64,000 nt of DNA from UBA2779 sp965232615 (GTDB lineage Bacteria; Spirochaetota; Spirochaetia; DSM-2461): positions 1,054,001 to 1,118,000 of the forward strand of contig OZ246985.1 in NCBI GenBank assembly GCA_965232615.1, written 5' to 3'. Made by a program: the position numbers and the translations under genes. The notes under the pieces are model-generated. The model worked only from the letters and a program-made list of their open reading frames with translations, did not search any database and had not been told where the DNA came from. Positions 55,344 through 63,827 of this stretch are shown here, one piece after another (the first letter of the stretch is position 1; every line of letters begins with the position of its first letter).

Positions 55344-55781
55344 ATGAGAACAATTTATGTAAAACCAGAAGACGCTGATCGTCAGTGGTATGTCATCGAC
55401 GCGGCTGGGAAGCCAATGGGACGAGTCGCCGTGAAAGCTGCGTCAGTTGCCAGAGGTAAGAACAAACCCTGCTATGTTCCATTCCATGAGGTGGGCGATT
55501 ATGTGATAATCGTCAATGCGGACAAGGCTCATTTAACAGGTAAGAAAAGACAGGATAAGCTGTATTATAGACATTCTGGCTATATTGGTGGATTGAAGGT
55601 GGAGAATTATGATAAACTTGTCACTCGCAAACCCACCGCCCCCATGGAGAAAGCTGTTCGTGGTATGCTACCCCGGGGGCCTTTGGGGAATAAGCTTTAC
55701 CGGAATATAAAGATCTATGCTGGTAAATCCCACCCCCATGGTGCACAGCAGCCCCAGGTACTGGAACTACAGGAGAAGTAA
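55344..55781 (+). CDS. rplM: 50S ribosomal protein L13
   Basis: A 145-residue ribosomal protein with family signatures throughout: RQWYVIDAAGKPMGRVA near 14, GDYVIIVNADKAHLTGKK near 52 and MLPRGPLGNKLYRNIKIYAG near 110. It binds 23S rRNA early in large-subunit assembly. Length is normal. Its stop TAA is followed directly by the rpsI start GTG, the conserved bacterial pair. Confidence 0.97.
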   Translation: MRTIYVKPEDADRQWYVIDAAGKPMGRVAVKAASVARGKNKPCYVPFHEVGDYVIIVNADKAHLTGKKRQDKLYYRHSGYIGGLKVENYDKLVTRKPTAPMEKAVRGMLPRGPLGNKLYRNIKIYAGKSHPHGAQQPQVLELQEK

Positions 55782-56174
55782 GTGGTTAAGATTTTATCGC
55801 ATGGAACGGGTCGTAGAAAAACTTCCATTGCCCGTGTTTATATCCGGAAAGGTGCACCGGGGATCGTGGTTAACGGGCGCGTCCTGGAGGATTATTTCAA
55901 CATTGCATCCATCCGGGATACTGTAAAGCAGCCGCTGGCCGTAACTGCTAACGATGGGAAATTGAATATTCTGATAAACGTTAGAGGCGGTGGCATTAAT
56001 GGGCAGGCAGGAGCAATCCGGCATGGCCTTGCCCGTGCGTTAACTGAGCTTGATGAAAAGAATCGGCCATCCCTGAAGGCCAATGGCTACCTAACCCGGG
56101 ATTCCCGTATGGTTGAACGGAAAAAATATGGACGGCCGGGAGCAAGAAAGAAATTCCAATTCTCGAAGCGCTAG
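55782..56174 (+). CDS. rpsI: 30S ribosomal protein S9
   Basis: A 130-residue protein with GTGRRKTSIARVYIRKG at the N terminus, GGINGQAGAIRHGLARAL near 66-83 and the tail GRPGARKKFQFSKR that reaches the P-site tRNA. It starts at GTG directly after the rplM stop and ends at TAG, whose last two bases are the first two of a family B repeat, so the repeat begins inside the stop codon. Confidence 0.97.
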   Translation: MVKILSHGTGRRKTSIARVYIRKGAPGIVVNGRVLEDYFNIASIRDTVKQPLAVTANDGKLNILINVRGGGINGQAGAIRHGLARALTELDEKNRPSLKANGYLTRDSRMVERKKYGRPGARKKFQFSKR

Positions 56175-56365
56175 GAGCCTGTCGGACTTTAAGACTTCAA
56201 GACGATTTCTGATGATTTTTTCCTGATGCAAGGCAACAAAAGCGGAGCGTAGCTGGGCTACATGAGCATTTTGACAACGCAGAAGCAGGGGAGGTGAGTC
56301 GTAGACTTGCTCCTGGAGAGAAAAAGCAGAAATCGAGCCGTGAGGCGTAAGTCCGACAGACTTCT
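56173..56365 (-). repeat. Family B repeat, short form
   Basis: A 193-bp copy with ends AGGAGCCTGTCGGACTTTA and (complement) AGAAGTCTGTCGGACTTAC. It lacks the palindromic segment of the long copies and carries a private insert near 56290-56320. The core reads CATTTTGACAACGCAGAAGC, identical to family A over TTTTGACAACGCAG. Confidence 0.88.
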
Positions 56366-56424
56366 GGTATAAAGGATAGTTGAAATCCTTAAAAAACTCT
56401 GGAAAGGTAACACTCCAATAGAAT

Positions 56425-57636
56425 ATGCTTAAATTCCATTTCGTCATTCATGCAATCATTATTGTCCTGATGAATGTGATTGCAAAGCTGCCATTAGCCT
56501 TCATAATGTTTGTTTTTCTCAATGTACGGTATAGAAATCTTCGTGAATTGTTTTCTACTCGTGGCCCCTTTCTTGTTTTACCCAATCATACAAACCAATG
56601 GGATCCTTTCATCCTTTCATTCATTACACCCAACCCCATCCACTGGGTGGCTTCCGATGGCGCATTTCGGGATACTATATTGAAACCATTCATGCTTCTT
56701 GCTGGTGCCATTCCCAAGATCAAGGAACAGTCTGATCTGGCAACACTCAATGGGGTTAAAAAAGCCACAGCCATGAAGCATACCACCGGCATCTTCCCTG
56801 AAGGTGAACAAACATGGGATGGACGATCCATACCATTGATACCGGCAACGGCCAAATTGATACAGCATCTCAAATTACCTGTTCTTGTCCCTCTTATAAA
56901 AGGGGGGTATCTTACCAAACCGCGCTGGGCATGGGGAATTCGCCGCTGCCGGATTGAAGTCCATTTCAAACGCCTCATCAATTCCGATGAGATTAAAACG
57001 ATGAAGCTGTCTGAGATCAGGCAGCGGCTGGATGATGCACTTTTCCAGGATGATTACGAATGGCAGAAGGAGGTATTAGCCCCGATTAGAGGGAATCGAC
57101 GAGCTGAACACCTGGAACTGGCATTTTACACCTGTCCTGGATGTGAAAGAATTGGATCTCTTATTTCAAAAAATAATGACCTGAAATGTCAGTGCGGTTA
57201 CAAAGTTCATATTGACAGCTATGGTTTTTTTAATTACCCCGCTGAAGGACCGGCATTCAATGCTCCCAATGACTGGATGAAATGGCAGAATAAACTGCTG
57301 GTTGACAGGATTCACAGAACAATAGAATCTGCTGATAGGAACTCCGATCCTGTTCTTATGAGAGATTCAAGCATTTCTCTGATGAAATCCAGACGGGCCA
57401 TGCCCATGCAGTCCATCCATCACGGTGAAGCTCGATTGTATGAAAATCGCATAGAAGTTGGTGAAATTGGAAGCCGGATTGAAGCCTTTCCCCTGAAGGA
57501 AATCTCCGCGGTAACCACATTCAAGCAGCAGAAATTTGAGTTCCGATTCGAAAAGAACCAGTATCGATTTGCCATGCCGTCCAGGAATATATCGGGGTAT
57601 AAGTGGGAAATTGCCTTGAAAGAACTGTGTCAGTAA
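56425..57636 (+). CDS. Acyltransferase (PlsC-like) with C-terminal zinc-ribbon region
   Basis: A 403-residue protein. The N-terminal part is membrane-bound (residues ~5-32) and has the PlsC motifs NHTNQWD near 52 (H and D are catalytic), FPEGEQTWDG near 132 (acceptor binding), and VLVPLIKGGYLTKP near 153. It would add an acyl chain to a lysophospholipid or similar molecule. Residues ~233-260 hold CPGC and CQCG pairs, a zinc-ribbon-like insert not found in ordinary PlsC, followed by ~150 residues of unknown type. No strong ribosome-binding site is seen ahead of the ATG. Confidence 0.85.
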   Translation: MLKFHFVIHAIIIVLMNVIAKLPLAFIMFVFLNVRYRNLRELFSTRGPFLVLPNHTNQWDPFILSFITPNPIHWVASDGAFRDTILKPFMLLAGAIPKIKEQSDLATLNGVKKATAMKHTTGIFPEGEQTWDGRSIPLIPATAKLIQHLKLPVLVPLIKGGYLTKPRWAWGIRRCRIEVHFKRLINSDEIKTMKLSEIRQRLDDALFQDDYEWQKEVLAPIRGNRRAEHLELAFYTCPGCERIGSLISKNNDLKCQCGYKVHIDSYGFFNYPAEGPAFNAPNDWMKWQNKLLVDRIHRTIESADRNSDPVLMRDSSISLMKSRRAMPMQSIHHGEARLYENRIEVGEIGSRIEAFPLKEISAVTTFKQQKFEFRFEKNQYRFAMPSRNISGYKWEIALKELCQ

Positions 57637-57643
57637 GAACTTT

Positions 57644-57945
57644 GGGACACCTCTAAAAACTTTATTTCGTTTTTGGCTTGATCTTTTTTCTCGCTGCTGC
57701 GTTGTCAAAATGCTCACGTAATCAGGTGCGTACCGCAGGAGCAAAGCTCCGAGGAACGCACCGCCACTATCAGGTGCGTACCGCAGGAGCTAAGCTCCGA
57801 GGAACGCACCGCCACTATCAGGTGTGTACCGCAGGGCGTAGCCCGAGGAACACACCGCCACTATCAGGTGTGTACCGCAGGGCGTAGCCCGAGGAACACA
57901 CCGCCACTGAGCCAAATTCCAAAAACGGTTTTTTTGAGGTTGCCT
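57644..57945 (+). repeat. Family A repeat with four hairpin units
   Basis: A 302-bp copy, ends GGGACACCTCTAAAAAC and TTTTTTTGAGGTTGCCT. It holds four successive hairpins. Those at 57725-57762 and 57773-57810 pair GGTGCGT with ACGCACC; those at 57821-57856 and 57867-57902 pair GGTGTGT with ACACACC. Both hairpin types in one element show the arms change together. Confidence 0.92.
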
Positions 57946-58072
57946 TTGCTCTCTTCAAGGATGGTTATTTCTTACAGTTTGTGATTGAAATCCAATGAAT
58001 ATAAATCTGAAATGCGGTAAGACGTATTGAGAAATATTATATAAGTACTTATTGTGGTTAATGGAGGAACAA

Positions 58073-58672
58073 ATGACTGAATCAAACACTCGAATGTTGA
58101 GTCTAATCACAAGCATTCTAATTTTCCCCGTCCTATTTTCAAGCTGTGGATACAATCGTATGGTAACCCTGGAAGAAGGGGTGAACTCTGCCTGGGCACA
58201 GGTGGAAAATGTTTATCAAAGACGGATGGATCTTATACCCAATCTGGTGGCAACCGTGAAGGGCTATGCCGCTCATGAAGAGGACACACTCACCGCACTC
58301 ACAGAGGCCCGCAGTCGGGCTGGAGGAGTGATGAACATCGATGAAAACCTTCTCAACAATCCTGAAGCCTTCACCCGTTTCCAACAGGCGCAAAGTGGTC
58401 TGGGAGCCGCCCTTCAGCGCTTATTGATGGTGACTGAAAATTACCCCGATCTCAAAGCAAATCAGAACTTTCTGGCCTTGCAGAATCAGCTTGAGGGCAC
58501 GGAAAATCGTATCGCGGTCGAACGCAAACGCTTCAACGATGCAGTTCGCGGCTATAACACAATTATTCGCCGATTCCCCCAGATGTTGATGGCCCGTTTA
58601 GCTGGTTTTGAAGCTAAACCTTATTACGAATCAACAGAGGGAGCCGAAACAGTTCCTGAGGTGGAGTTTTAA
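58073..58672 (+). CDS. LemA-family lipoprotein
   Basis: A 199-residue protein with a lipobox (LFSSCG near 22-27) and the LemA helical bundle (GVNSAWAQVENVYQRRMDLI, PNLVATVKGYAAHEE near 40-75; ENRIAVERKRFNDAVRGYN near 145). LemA proteins are envelope proteins of unknown function, often next to TPM-domain genes, as here. GGAGG lies seven bases before the ATG at 58073. The next gene starts two bases after the stop region, so the group is an operon. Confidence 0.92.
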   Translation: MTESNTRMLSLITSILIFPVLFSSCGYNRMVTLEEGVNSAWAQVENVYQRRMDLIPNLVATVKGYAAHEEDTLTALTEARSRAGGVMNIDENLLNNPEAFTRFQQAQSGLGAALQRLLMVTENYPDLKANQNFLALQNQLEGTENRIAVERKRFNDAVRGYNTIIRRFPQMLMARLAGFEAKPYYESTEGAETVPEVEF

Positions 58673-58673
58673 T

Positions 58674-59348
58674 ATGGCTCTGCTTACCCCTGGGGGGAAA
58701 AATCGTATCAGTAAGGCCATTTCAGAAGCGGAGAAAAATACGGGAGGGGAAATCGTTGTGGCCATTATTCCCGAAAGTGATGATTACATGGCACGGGAGT
58801 TAACCTTTGGAATTGCCTGTAGTCTTATTACCAGCATTCTGTTGATTATGAATTTGGAGCGATTTGACCAACTTGTTGAGAGTATTTTCTGGATAGATTT
58901 CCCGGCTCTTATGCCTCTATCGATGATGGCTCTGATCCTGTTCGCTGGAGCTCTCGCTTATGCATTGGCCCAGGTTGCTGCTGTAGATAGGATACTGGTA
59001 GGTAAGCGCAATATGGCCGAAGCGGTTCGCCGTCGGGCCATGAGGCATTTTGTAGAGAGTGCTGTTTACGATACAGTGGACAGAACAGGTGTTCTACTTT
59101 TCATCTCAGTTCTGGAACGTCGAGTAGAACTCATTGCCGACAAAGGCATCAATTCGAAGGTTGAATCGAAAGCATGGGAAAGTATTGTTTCCTTACTGGT
59201 GGGAGGCATCAGAAAGAGCAACACTTCTGCCTCCATTGAAGCCGCTGTCAGAAGCATTGGAGAGATTCTCGCCGAACACGTCCCTCCCAGGCCTGAGGAT
59301 ATCAATGAAATTTCTGATTCCCCAACAGAACTTGGGAAAGGATCATAA
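58674..59348 (+). CDS. TPM-domain membrane protein
   Basis: A 224-residue protein. It begins with the family N terminus (GKNRISKAISEAEKNTGGEI), has two transmembrane helices near 48-64 and 80-105, and continues with a TPM-like end (GVLLFISVLERRVELIADKG). It lacks a cleavable signal peptide. TPM proteins have been linked to photosystem repair in plants and to envelope functions in bacteria; here the role is unknown. The gene begins directly after lemA and is followed three bases later by a second TPM gene. Confidence 0.85.
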   Translation: MALLTPGGKNRISKAISEAEKNTGGEIVVAIIPESDDYMARELTFGIACSLITSILLIMNLERFDQLVESIFWIDFPALMPLSMMALILFAGALAYALAQVAAVDRILVGKRNMAEAVRRRAMRHFVESAVYDTVDRTGVLLFISVLERRVELIADKGINSKVESKAWESIVSLLVGGIRKSNTSASIEAAVRSIGEILAEHVPPRPEDINEISDSPTELGKGS

Positions 59349-59350
59349 GA

Positions 59351-60139
59351 ATGCTGACTATACCAGGAAATATTTTTCGATTTTCACTGATTCTGGGTTT
59401 GATTTCAATCATATCAGGAAATACCGCGGCCTTGAAGGTGCCATCTCTCACCAGACGTGTTAATGATGAAGCAAAACTTCTATCATCAGCCACTGTAACC
59501 CGGATGGAATCATATTTATCCGCTGTGGAACAAACTGGCAGTGCTCAGATCGCTTTGCTCACCATCCCTTCTCTGGAAGGAGACTCACTGGAAGCATATT
59601 CCATCAGAGTTGTGGAGAAATGGAGGTTGGGGCAGTCTGGTAAGGATAACGGCGTGCTGTTTCTGGTGGCTGTGGCGGAGAAAAAAATTCGCATTGAGGT
59701 GGGTTATGGTCTGGAAGGTGTACTCACAGATGCTGTAAGCGGCTACATAATCCGCACAGTCGTTGTTCCTGAGTTCCAGAATGGCCAGTTTGATACCGGG
59801 ATCATCAAGGGCATACAAGCTGTCGGTGGAGTCGTTACCGGGGAAACACCGATTTCTCAAAATCAAATCAGAGAATCCGGTTCAATGAGGAAGAGCGGTT
59901 CATCCTCATTGTTTTTCCTTATCTTTCTCGTCATTTTCCTGCTTACAAGGATGGGTGGCTATAGACGCCATCGCCAACGGGGAATGTCTCATGGCACGGC
60001 GTTCATGATGGGACTGTTTTCTGGCAGCTTGATGCGTCACCGGGGGGGTGGTTTCGGCGGGGGGAGCGGTTTCGGTGGCGGAGGTTTCTCCGGAGGCGGC
60101 GGCGGTTTTGGCGGAGGCGGTGCCAGCGGAGGCTGGTAG
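59351..60139 (+). CDS. TPM-domain protein with glycine-rich tail (YgcG-like)
   Basis: A 262-residue protein with a signal peptide-like start (IFRFSLILGLISIISGNTAA). The TPM domain follows (VNDEAKLLSSATVTRMESYL, IALLTIPSLEGDSLEAYSIR, KDNGVLFLVAVAEKKIRIEV, then GYGLEGVLTDAVSGYIIR). A single transmembrane helix lies near 180-200. The tail from ~225 is glycine-rich (HRGGGFGGGSGFGGGGFSGG). This is the normal architecture of the YgcG/YdjH-like partners of LemA. It is the third gene of the lemA operon. Confidence 0.9.
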   Translation: MLTIPGNIFRFSLILGLISIISGNTAALKVPSLTRRVNDEAKLLSSATVTRMESYLSAVEQTGSAQIALLTIPSLEGDSLEAYSIRVVEKWRLGQSGKDNGVLFLVAVAEKKIRIEVGYGLEGVLTDAVSGYIIRTVVVPEFQNGQFDTGIIKGIQAVGGVVTGETPISQNQIRESGSMRKSGSSSLFFLIFLVIFLLTRMGGYRRHRQRGMSHGTAFMMGLFSGSLMRHRGGGFGGGSGFGGGGFSGGGGGFGGGGASGGW

Positions 60140-60180
60140 CTGGAGGTCTGGCGGGATGAATTCATGAGGATGAAGGTCAA

Positions 60181-60891
60181 TTGAGTCTTATCGTATTTTC
60201 TGGAGCTGGTTTATCTGCTGAAAGCGGTATAAAGACTTTTCGTGATGCGGATGGTCTCTGGGAAAATTATCGCATAGAAGATGTTGCAACACCCGAAGGA
60301 TTTAAGCGAAACCCTGAGTCTGTTCACTCGTTCTACAACTTGCGGCGAAGGGAGTTAAAAAACGTCAAGCCCGACCAGGCCCATGAAGCAATCGCCAGGC
60401 TGCAGCAGGATTACAGGGGTAAGGTTGTTATTATAACACAGAATATTGATAACCTGCTTGAACGAGCCGGCTGTAATGAAGTGCTTCACATGCATGGTGA
60501 ATTGAACAGATGCCGCTGTATTTATTGTGGTGAGGAAATGGAATGGTTGGAAGATACCAGTACGACACTGGATTGTCCACTCTGCGGTCAAAATGGTCAA
60601 TGGGGCTCACTTCGTCCCGCTGTGGTGTGGTTCAATGAATTACCCCTCCATCAACTCCGTATTGAGGAAGAATTACCAGGGGCGGATATTTTTCTTTCCA
60701 TTGGTACATCAGGTACAGTATATCCTGCGGCAGGTTTGTCAGGAATTGCCAGATCGCATGGAGCAGACACCATTTGCTTCAATTTGGAGAAACCTGAGAA
60801 TTTCTTCGATTTCGATCAATTCATTCTGGGGCCGGCCGGGGAAACTCTTCCCTCCTGGGTGGATCAGTTCCTGATGAAGGAGAACCATTAA
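60181..60891 (+). CDS. Sirtuin-type NAD-dependent protein deacylase
   Basis: A 236-residue sirtuin. GAGLSAESGIKTFRDADGLW near 8-27 binds NAD, TQNIDNLLERAG near 85 follows, and the catalytic histidine is in LHMHGE near 101. A four-cysteine zinc site follows (CRCIYCGEE and CPLCGQ). It removes acyl groups from lysines and uses NAD. The start is taken as TTG at 60181 because no ATG is near and GAAGGT lies upstream. It lies 41 bases after the TPM gene and may be the last member of the lemA operon. Confidence 0.92.
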   Translation: MSLIVFSGAGLSAESGIKTFRDADGLWENYRIEDVATPEGFKRNPESVHSFYNLRRRELKNVKPDQAHEAIARLQQDYRGKVVIITQNIDNLLERAGCNEVLHMHGELNRCRCIYCGEEMEWLEDTSTTLDCPLCGQNGQWGSLRPAVVWFNELPLHQLRIEEELPGADIFLSIGTSGTVYPAAGLSGIARSHGADTICFNLEKPENFFDFDQFILGPAGETLPSWVDQFLMKENH

Positions 60892-60958
60892 ACACCCCAT
60901 TCAGTTTTGATTCAATTTCTTCCGCAGACTGTTTTTCAGGATACCTGACACTCCGAAG

Positions 60959-60983
60959 CCCCGCTTCGATAATTGAAGCGGGG
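60959..60983. terminator. Hairpin between convergent sirtuin and rpsD genes
   Basis: A perfect 9-bp stem (CCCCGCTTC / GAAGCGGGG) with a seven-base loop. No T run follows on either strand, so it is terminator-like only by position and stability. Confidence 0.5.
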
Positions 60984-61022
60984 TCTGAATCCGGCAACGG
61001 AAATCGGTAAGAGTGGTCAGCT

Positions 61023-61640
61023 CTACTTGGAGTAAAACTCTACCACCATTTGTTCATTGACAACGGTGGGGATATCCGTTCTATATGGAAGCCGTTCTAC
61101 CTTACCTTTCAGGGAGTCGCCATCCAGGGATAGCCAGACAGGTGCTACCTGATTCGAATGAGCAAGACATTCCCTGATCAGTTTTTTATTCCTTTCATTA
61201 TCCCGAATTTCAATAGAATCGCCTTCACGAACTTGTATAGAAGGGATATTGGATCGTTTTCCATTCAGTCTGATATGACCATGACTGACGAACTGACGGG
61301 CTTGAGCCCGAGTTGTAGCCATGCCAAGCCGGTATACGACATTGTCCAACCGTCGCTCGAGAAGAATCATCATGTTATCGCCGGTGAGACCGCTTAACTT
61401 CTTTGCCTTAACAAAGGTATTGAAGAATTGTTTCTCACTCAATCCGTAAGAGAAACGAAGTTTCTGCTTCTCCAGAAGTTGGCGCCCATAGTCACTTACC
61501 TTGCTGCGACTGCGTACACCCCTTTCCTGACCCGGCTTCTGAGGTTTCTTCTTAAGCAATCTATCATATTTACTGTTACCGTAAATATTGACACCGAGAC
61601 GGCGGACGATTTTTCCACGTGATTTCGTGTTTTTCGCCAT
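61023..61640 (-). CDS. rpsD: 30S ribosomal protein S4
   Basis: A 205-residue protein with YGRQLLEKQKLRFSYGLSEK near 50, the S4 RNA-binding domain (MMILLERRLDNVVYRLG near 90, RAQARQFVSHGHIRLNGKR near 115) and the S4 tail NEQMVVEFYSK. It initiates small-subunit assembly. The ATG at 61640 has GGAGA upstream; an ATG 31 codons earlier adds sequence not found in the family. It is a single gene on the minus strand, not in the usual alpha operon, as in other bacteria with separate rpsD copies. Confidence 0.96.
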   Translation of the reverse strand: MAKNTKSRGKIVRRLGVNIYGNSKYDRLLKKKPQKPGQERGVRSRSKVSDYGRQLLEKQKLRFSYGLSEKQFFNTFVKAKKLSGLTGDNMMILLERRLDNVVYRLGMATTRAQARQFVSHGHIRLNGKRSNIPSIQVREGDSIEIRDNERNKKLIRECLAHSNQVAPVWLSLDGDSLKGKVERLPYRTDIPTVVNEQMVVEFYSK

Positions 61641-61881
61641 TGCTTTCTCCATAAAATTTTCTGTAATGCATCGGTCAATGGGTTCAACCACAGGGCAGAA
61701 GGAGTACTGGAAGAATAGAGCTTCAGTCAACATTTCAGATTCCCAACTGTACAGTTTTGGGTTGAAACCAATAATGATACAAGTACTTTCTAGAATATAT
61801 GCCAGGAATAGGACTTGGTCAACAGGTGTGAATATTTTATCATTTGTAAGTTTGTAGAGGTTAAGGTTGTAGAGGTAATAT

Positions 61882-62148
61882 ATGGTACTGCATACAGTCG
61901 TATTGCGTTTCGAAAATATGGAAGATCTGGCTATAGCGAAAAAACAGTTGGAAAGTTTGAGGGGAAAAGTGCCGAATATACTGGATATAGATGTGGAAGT
62001 CTATGACAATGACTTATGTCTATTAACCAGGCATGTGGATACAGATGCTCTCGAGGCCTACCAGAATGATATCTATCACATCAGGGTTAAAGAGTTCCTT
62101 GGTCAATTGGGATGTGAACGAAAAAGTGTTGATTTCCAATCTGTTTAA
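61882..62148 (+). CDS. Dabb-domain (stress-responsive A/B barrel) protein
   Basis: An 88-residue single-domain protein. HTVVLRFENMEDLAIAKKQL and DLCLLTRHVDTDALEAYQND are the typical halves of the Dabb ferredoxin-like fold, which usually forms dimers. The HTVV/F start and final HIRVKEFLGQL match the family. Function is not known. GAGGTAAT lies before the ATG. The region 61641-61881 before it must hold the promoters of rpsD and this gene. Confidence 0.82.
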   Translation: MVLHTVVLRFENMEDLAIAKKQLESLRGKVPNILDIDVEVYDNDLCLLTRHVDTDALEAYQNDIYHIRVKEFLGQLGCERKSVDFQSV

Positions 62149-62202
62149 AGTGATACTGTAAGAAGAAATAGTTATGCCCGAAAGAAAAAACTGAGAAGTT
62201 CT

Positions 62203-63435
62203 ATGAGAAAACAGGATCGTTTAAATCGAATACTTCACATTGACAGCGAATTAGACCAGGTCAAGGATCTTGATCTTCTCCTTGAGCGTTTATTGTATCT
62301 AGCCAGGAGAGAATCCCGAGCAGATGCAGGGACTGTATATATCAATATCAATGGAAAACTGGTCTTTTCCCACACTCAAAATGATACCTTGCAGAAAAAA
62401 CTCAAACCCAATGAGAAGCTTCCCTATAATTATTATGCTATCCCGATAAACGACGAATCTATCGCGGGTTTTGTTGCCAATAATGAAGTTTGTCTCAATA
62501 TTCCTGATATGTACTGCATCAGCAAATCGAAACCGTACCATTTCAATCCATCCTTTGATGAGAAGACTGGATATAGAACTGTTTCCAGTTTAACATTCCC
62601 ACTTCTTTCCAGTGATGATGAGTTGCTGGGAGTTATGCAGCTGATAAATGCAAGATCGACCGATGGTAAATCCATCTCGTTCAATAATAAAGATATTCCC
62701 TTCTTTGAGGTATTTGCCCGATTTGGCGCAAAGTCTATTCAGCGGGCAAAGATGACTCGAGCTCTTCTGGAAACAATAACCAGGTTCGCGGGATTGAGGG
62801 ATCCTGTAGAAACGAATTTACATGTACACAGAGTGGGAATTTATTCCATGGAATTATATGAAGCCTGGGCCTTCAAGAACAATATTGATCCAGTTGAAAG
62901 GGAAAAGAACAGGGATATGCTGCGTATGGTCGCCATGCTTCATGATGTAGGTAAGGTGGGAATCAGTGATATCATCCTTAAGAAACCCGGTTCATTGGGC
63001 GACCGTGAATTCCGGATCATGCAGTCCCACACATGGATAGGTGCCCGACAGTTTTCAGAAGACTCTGAACTGAACACCCATGCGCGGGATGTTGTCCTGC
63101 ATCATCATGAGAACTGGGACGGTTCTGGTTATCCTGGTAGAATTGAGGATTTGAATGAGGCGGACAAATACATTGAGGAAGATCTTCCTCAGGGACTCAA
63201 GGGACATGAAATCCCCCTGTTCGCTCGAATCGTTGCCATATCGGATGTCTTTGATGCTCTGAGTTCTAAACGGGTTTATAAGGACGCATGGAGTGAGGAC
63301 GATATATTACTGGAGCTGAAAAAAGAGTCAAATCGTAAATTTGACCCTGAACTTGTCGAGTTATTTCTTTCCATTTTCTCAACGATCAAAAATATCAAAA
63401 GTCGCTATTCAACACAGATGGATCCTCATCTGTAG
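62203..63435 (+). CDS. GAF-HD-GYP domain protein (cyclic-di-GMP phosphodiesterase type)
   Basis: A 410-residue cytoplasmic protein. Residues ~15-190 form a GAF-like sensor (RRESRADAGTVYININGKLV; GYRTVSSLTFPLLSSDDELL). Residues ~205-390 form the HD-GYP domain with HDVGKVGISD near 247-256, HHHENWDGSGYPGR near 303-316 (the GYP triad) and ISDVFDALSSKRVYKDAW. It would hydrolyse cyclic di-GMP. The metal ligands are present, so activity is likely. It is probably the second gene after the Dabb gene. Confidence 0.92.
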   Translation: MRKQDRLNRILHIDSELDQVKDLDLLLERLLYLARRESRADAGTVYININGKLVFSHTQNDTLQKKLKPNEKLPYNYYAIPINDESIAGFVANNEVCLNIPDMYCISKSKPYHFNPSFDEKTGYRTVSSLTFPLLSSDDELLGVMQLINARSTDGKSISFNNKDIPFFEVFARFGAKSIQRAKMTRALLETITRFAGLRDPVETNLHVHRVGIYSMELYEAWAFKNNIDPVEREKNRDMLRMVAMLHDVGKVGISDIILKKPGSLGDREFRIMQSHTWIGARQFSEDSELNTHARDVVLHHHENWDGSGYPGRIEDLNEADKYIEEDLPQGLKGHEIPLFARIVAISDVFDALSSKRVYKDAWSEDDILLELKKESNRKFDPELVELFLSIFSTIKNIKSRYSTQMDPHL

Positions 63436-63827
63436 AGTCAGGTGTTGAATAATTTCCATTAACACCACTTGTGTTATACTATCATAGTCTCGTGTTGTTC
63501 CTGTCAATTCCATCCTGTACGAGTCTCGTGGTTAACTCTAATAATGGCGATATCACTTTGTACTGGATATCTTGTAAAAGGCTCATATTATCTCTTGTAG
63601 ATTTTATTCATATTAATTATGATAAAATTAGTTATGAATACCTTCTGTGCATATCAATGTCTCATTGGAAATGAGAATCATTGAGAGTACAGTATCGACA
63701 GGATCCAATCTTCGATATTCGTAGTTGAGTCTTTTCAAATTTGTGGTATTATATAATATGAATGCGGTAAACTGTTTGAGAATTATAACAAAATTGAACA
63801 GTGCCGTAAAAAAATACGGAGGAACGT
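63436..63827. other. Leader of the TAXI receptor gene
   Basis: About 390 AT-rich bases without a gene. They probably hold the promoter of the following gene (see separate entry). No riboswitch or strong hairpin is evident. Confidence 0.5.
63725..63752 (+). promoter_or_regulatory. Possible promoter upstream of the TAXI receptor gene
   Basis: TTGAGT, 16 bases, then TATTAT (or TATAAT five bases later). It lies about 75 bases before the start codon. The match is reasonable but the region is AT-rich, so chance is possible. Confidence 0.4.

Noticed and set aside
58010..63770. The string ATGCGGTAA occurring upstream of lemA and of the TAXI gene as a shared operator
   Set aside because: It is only nine bases, also occurs inside a coding region near 40,007 and near 16,522, and has no symmetry.
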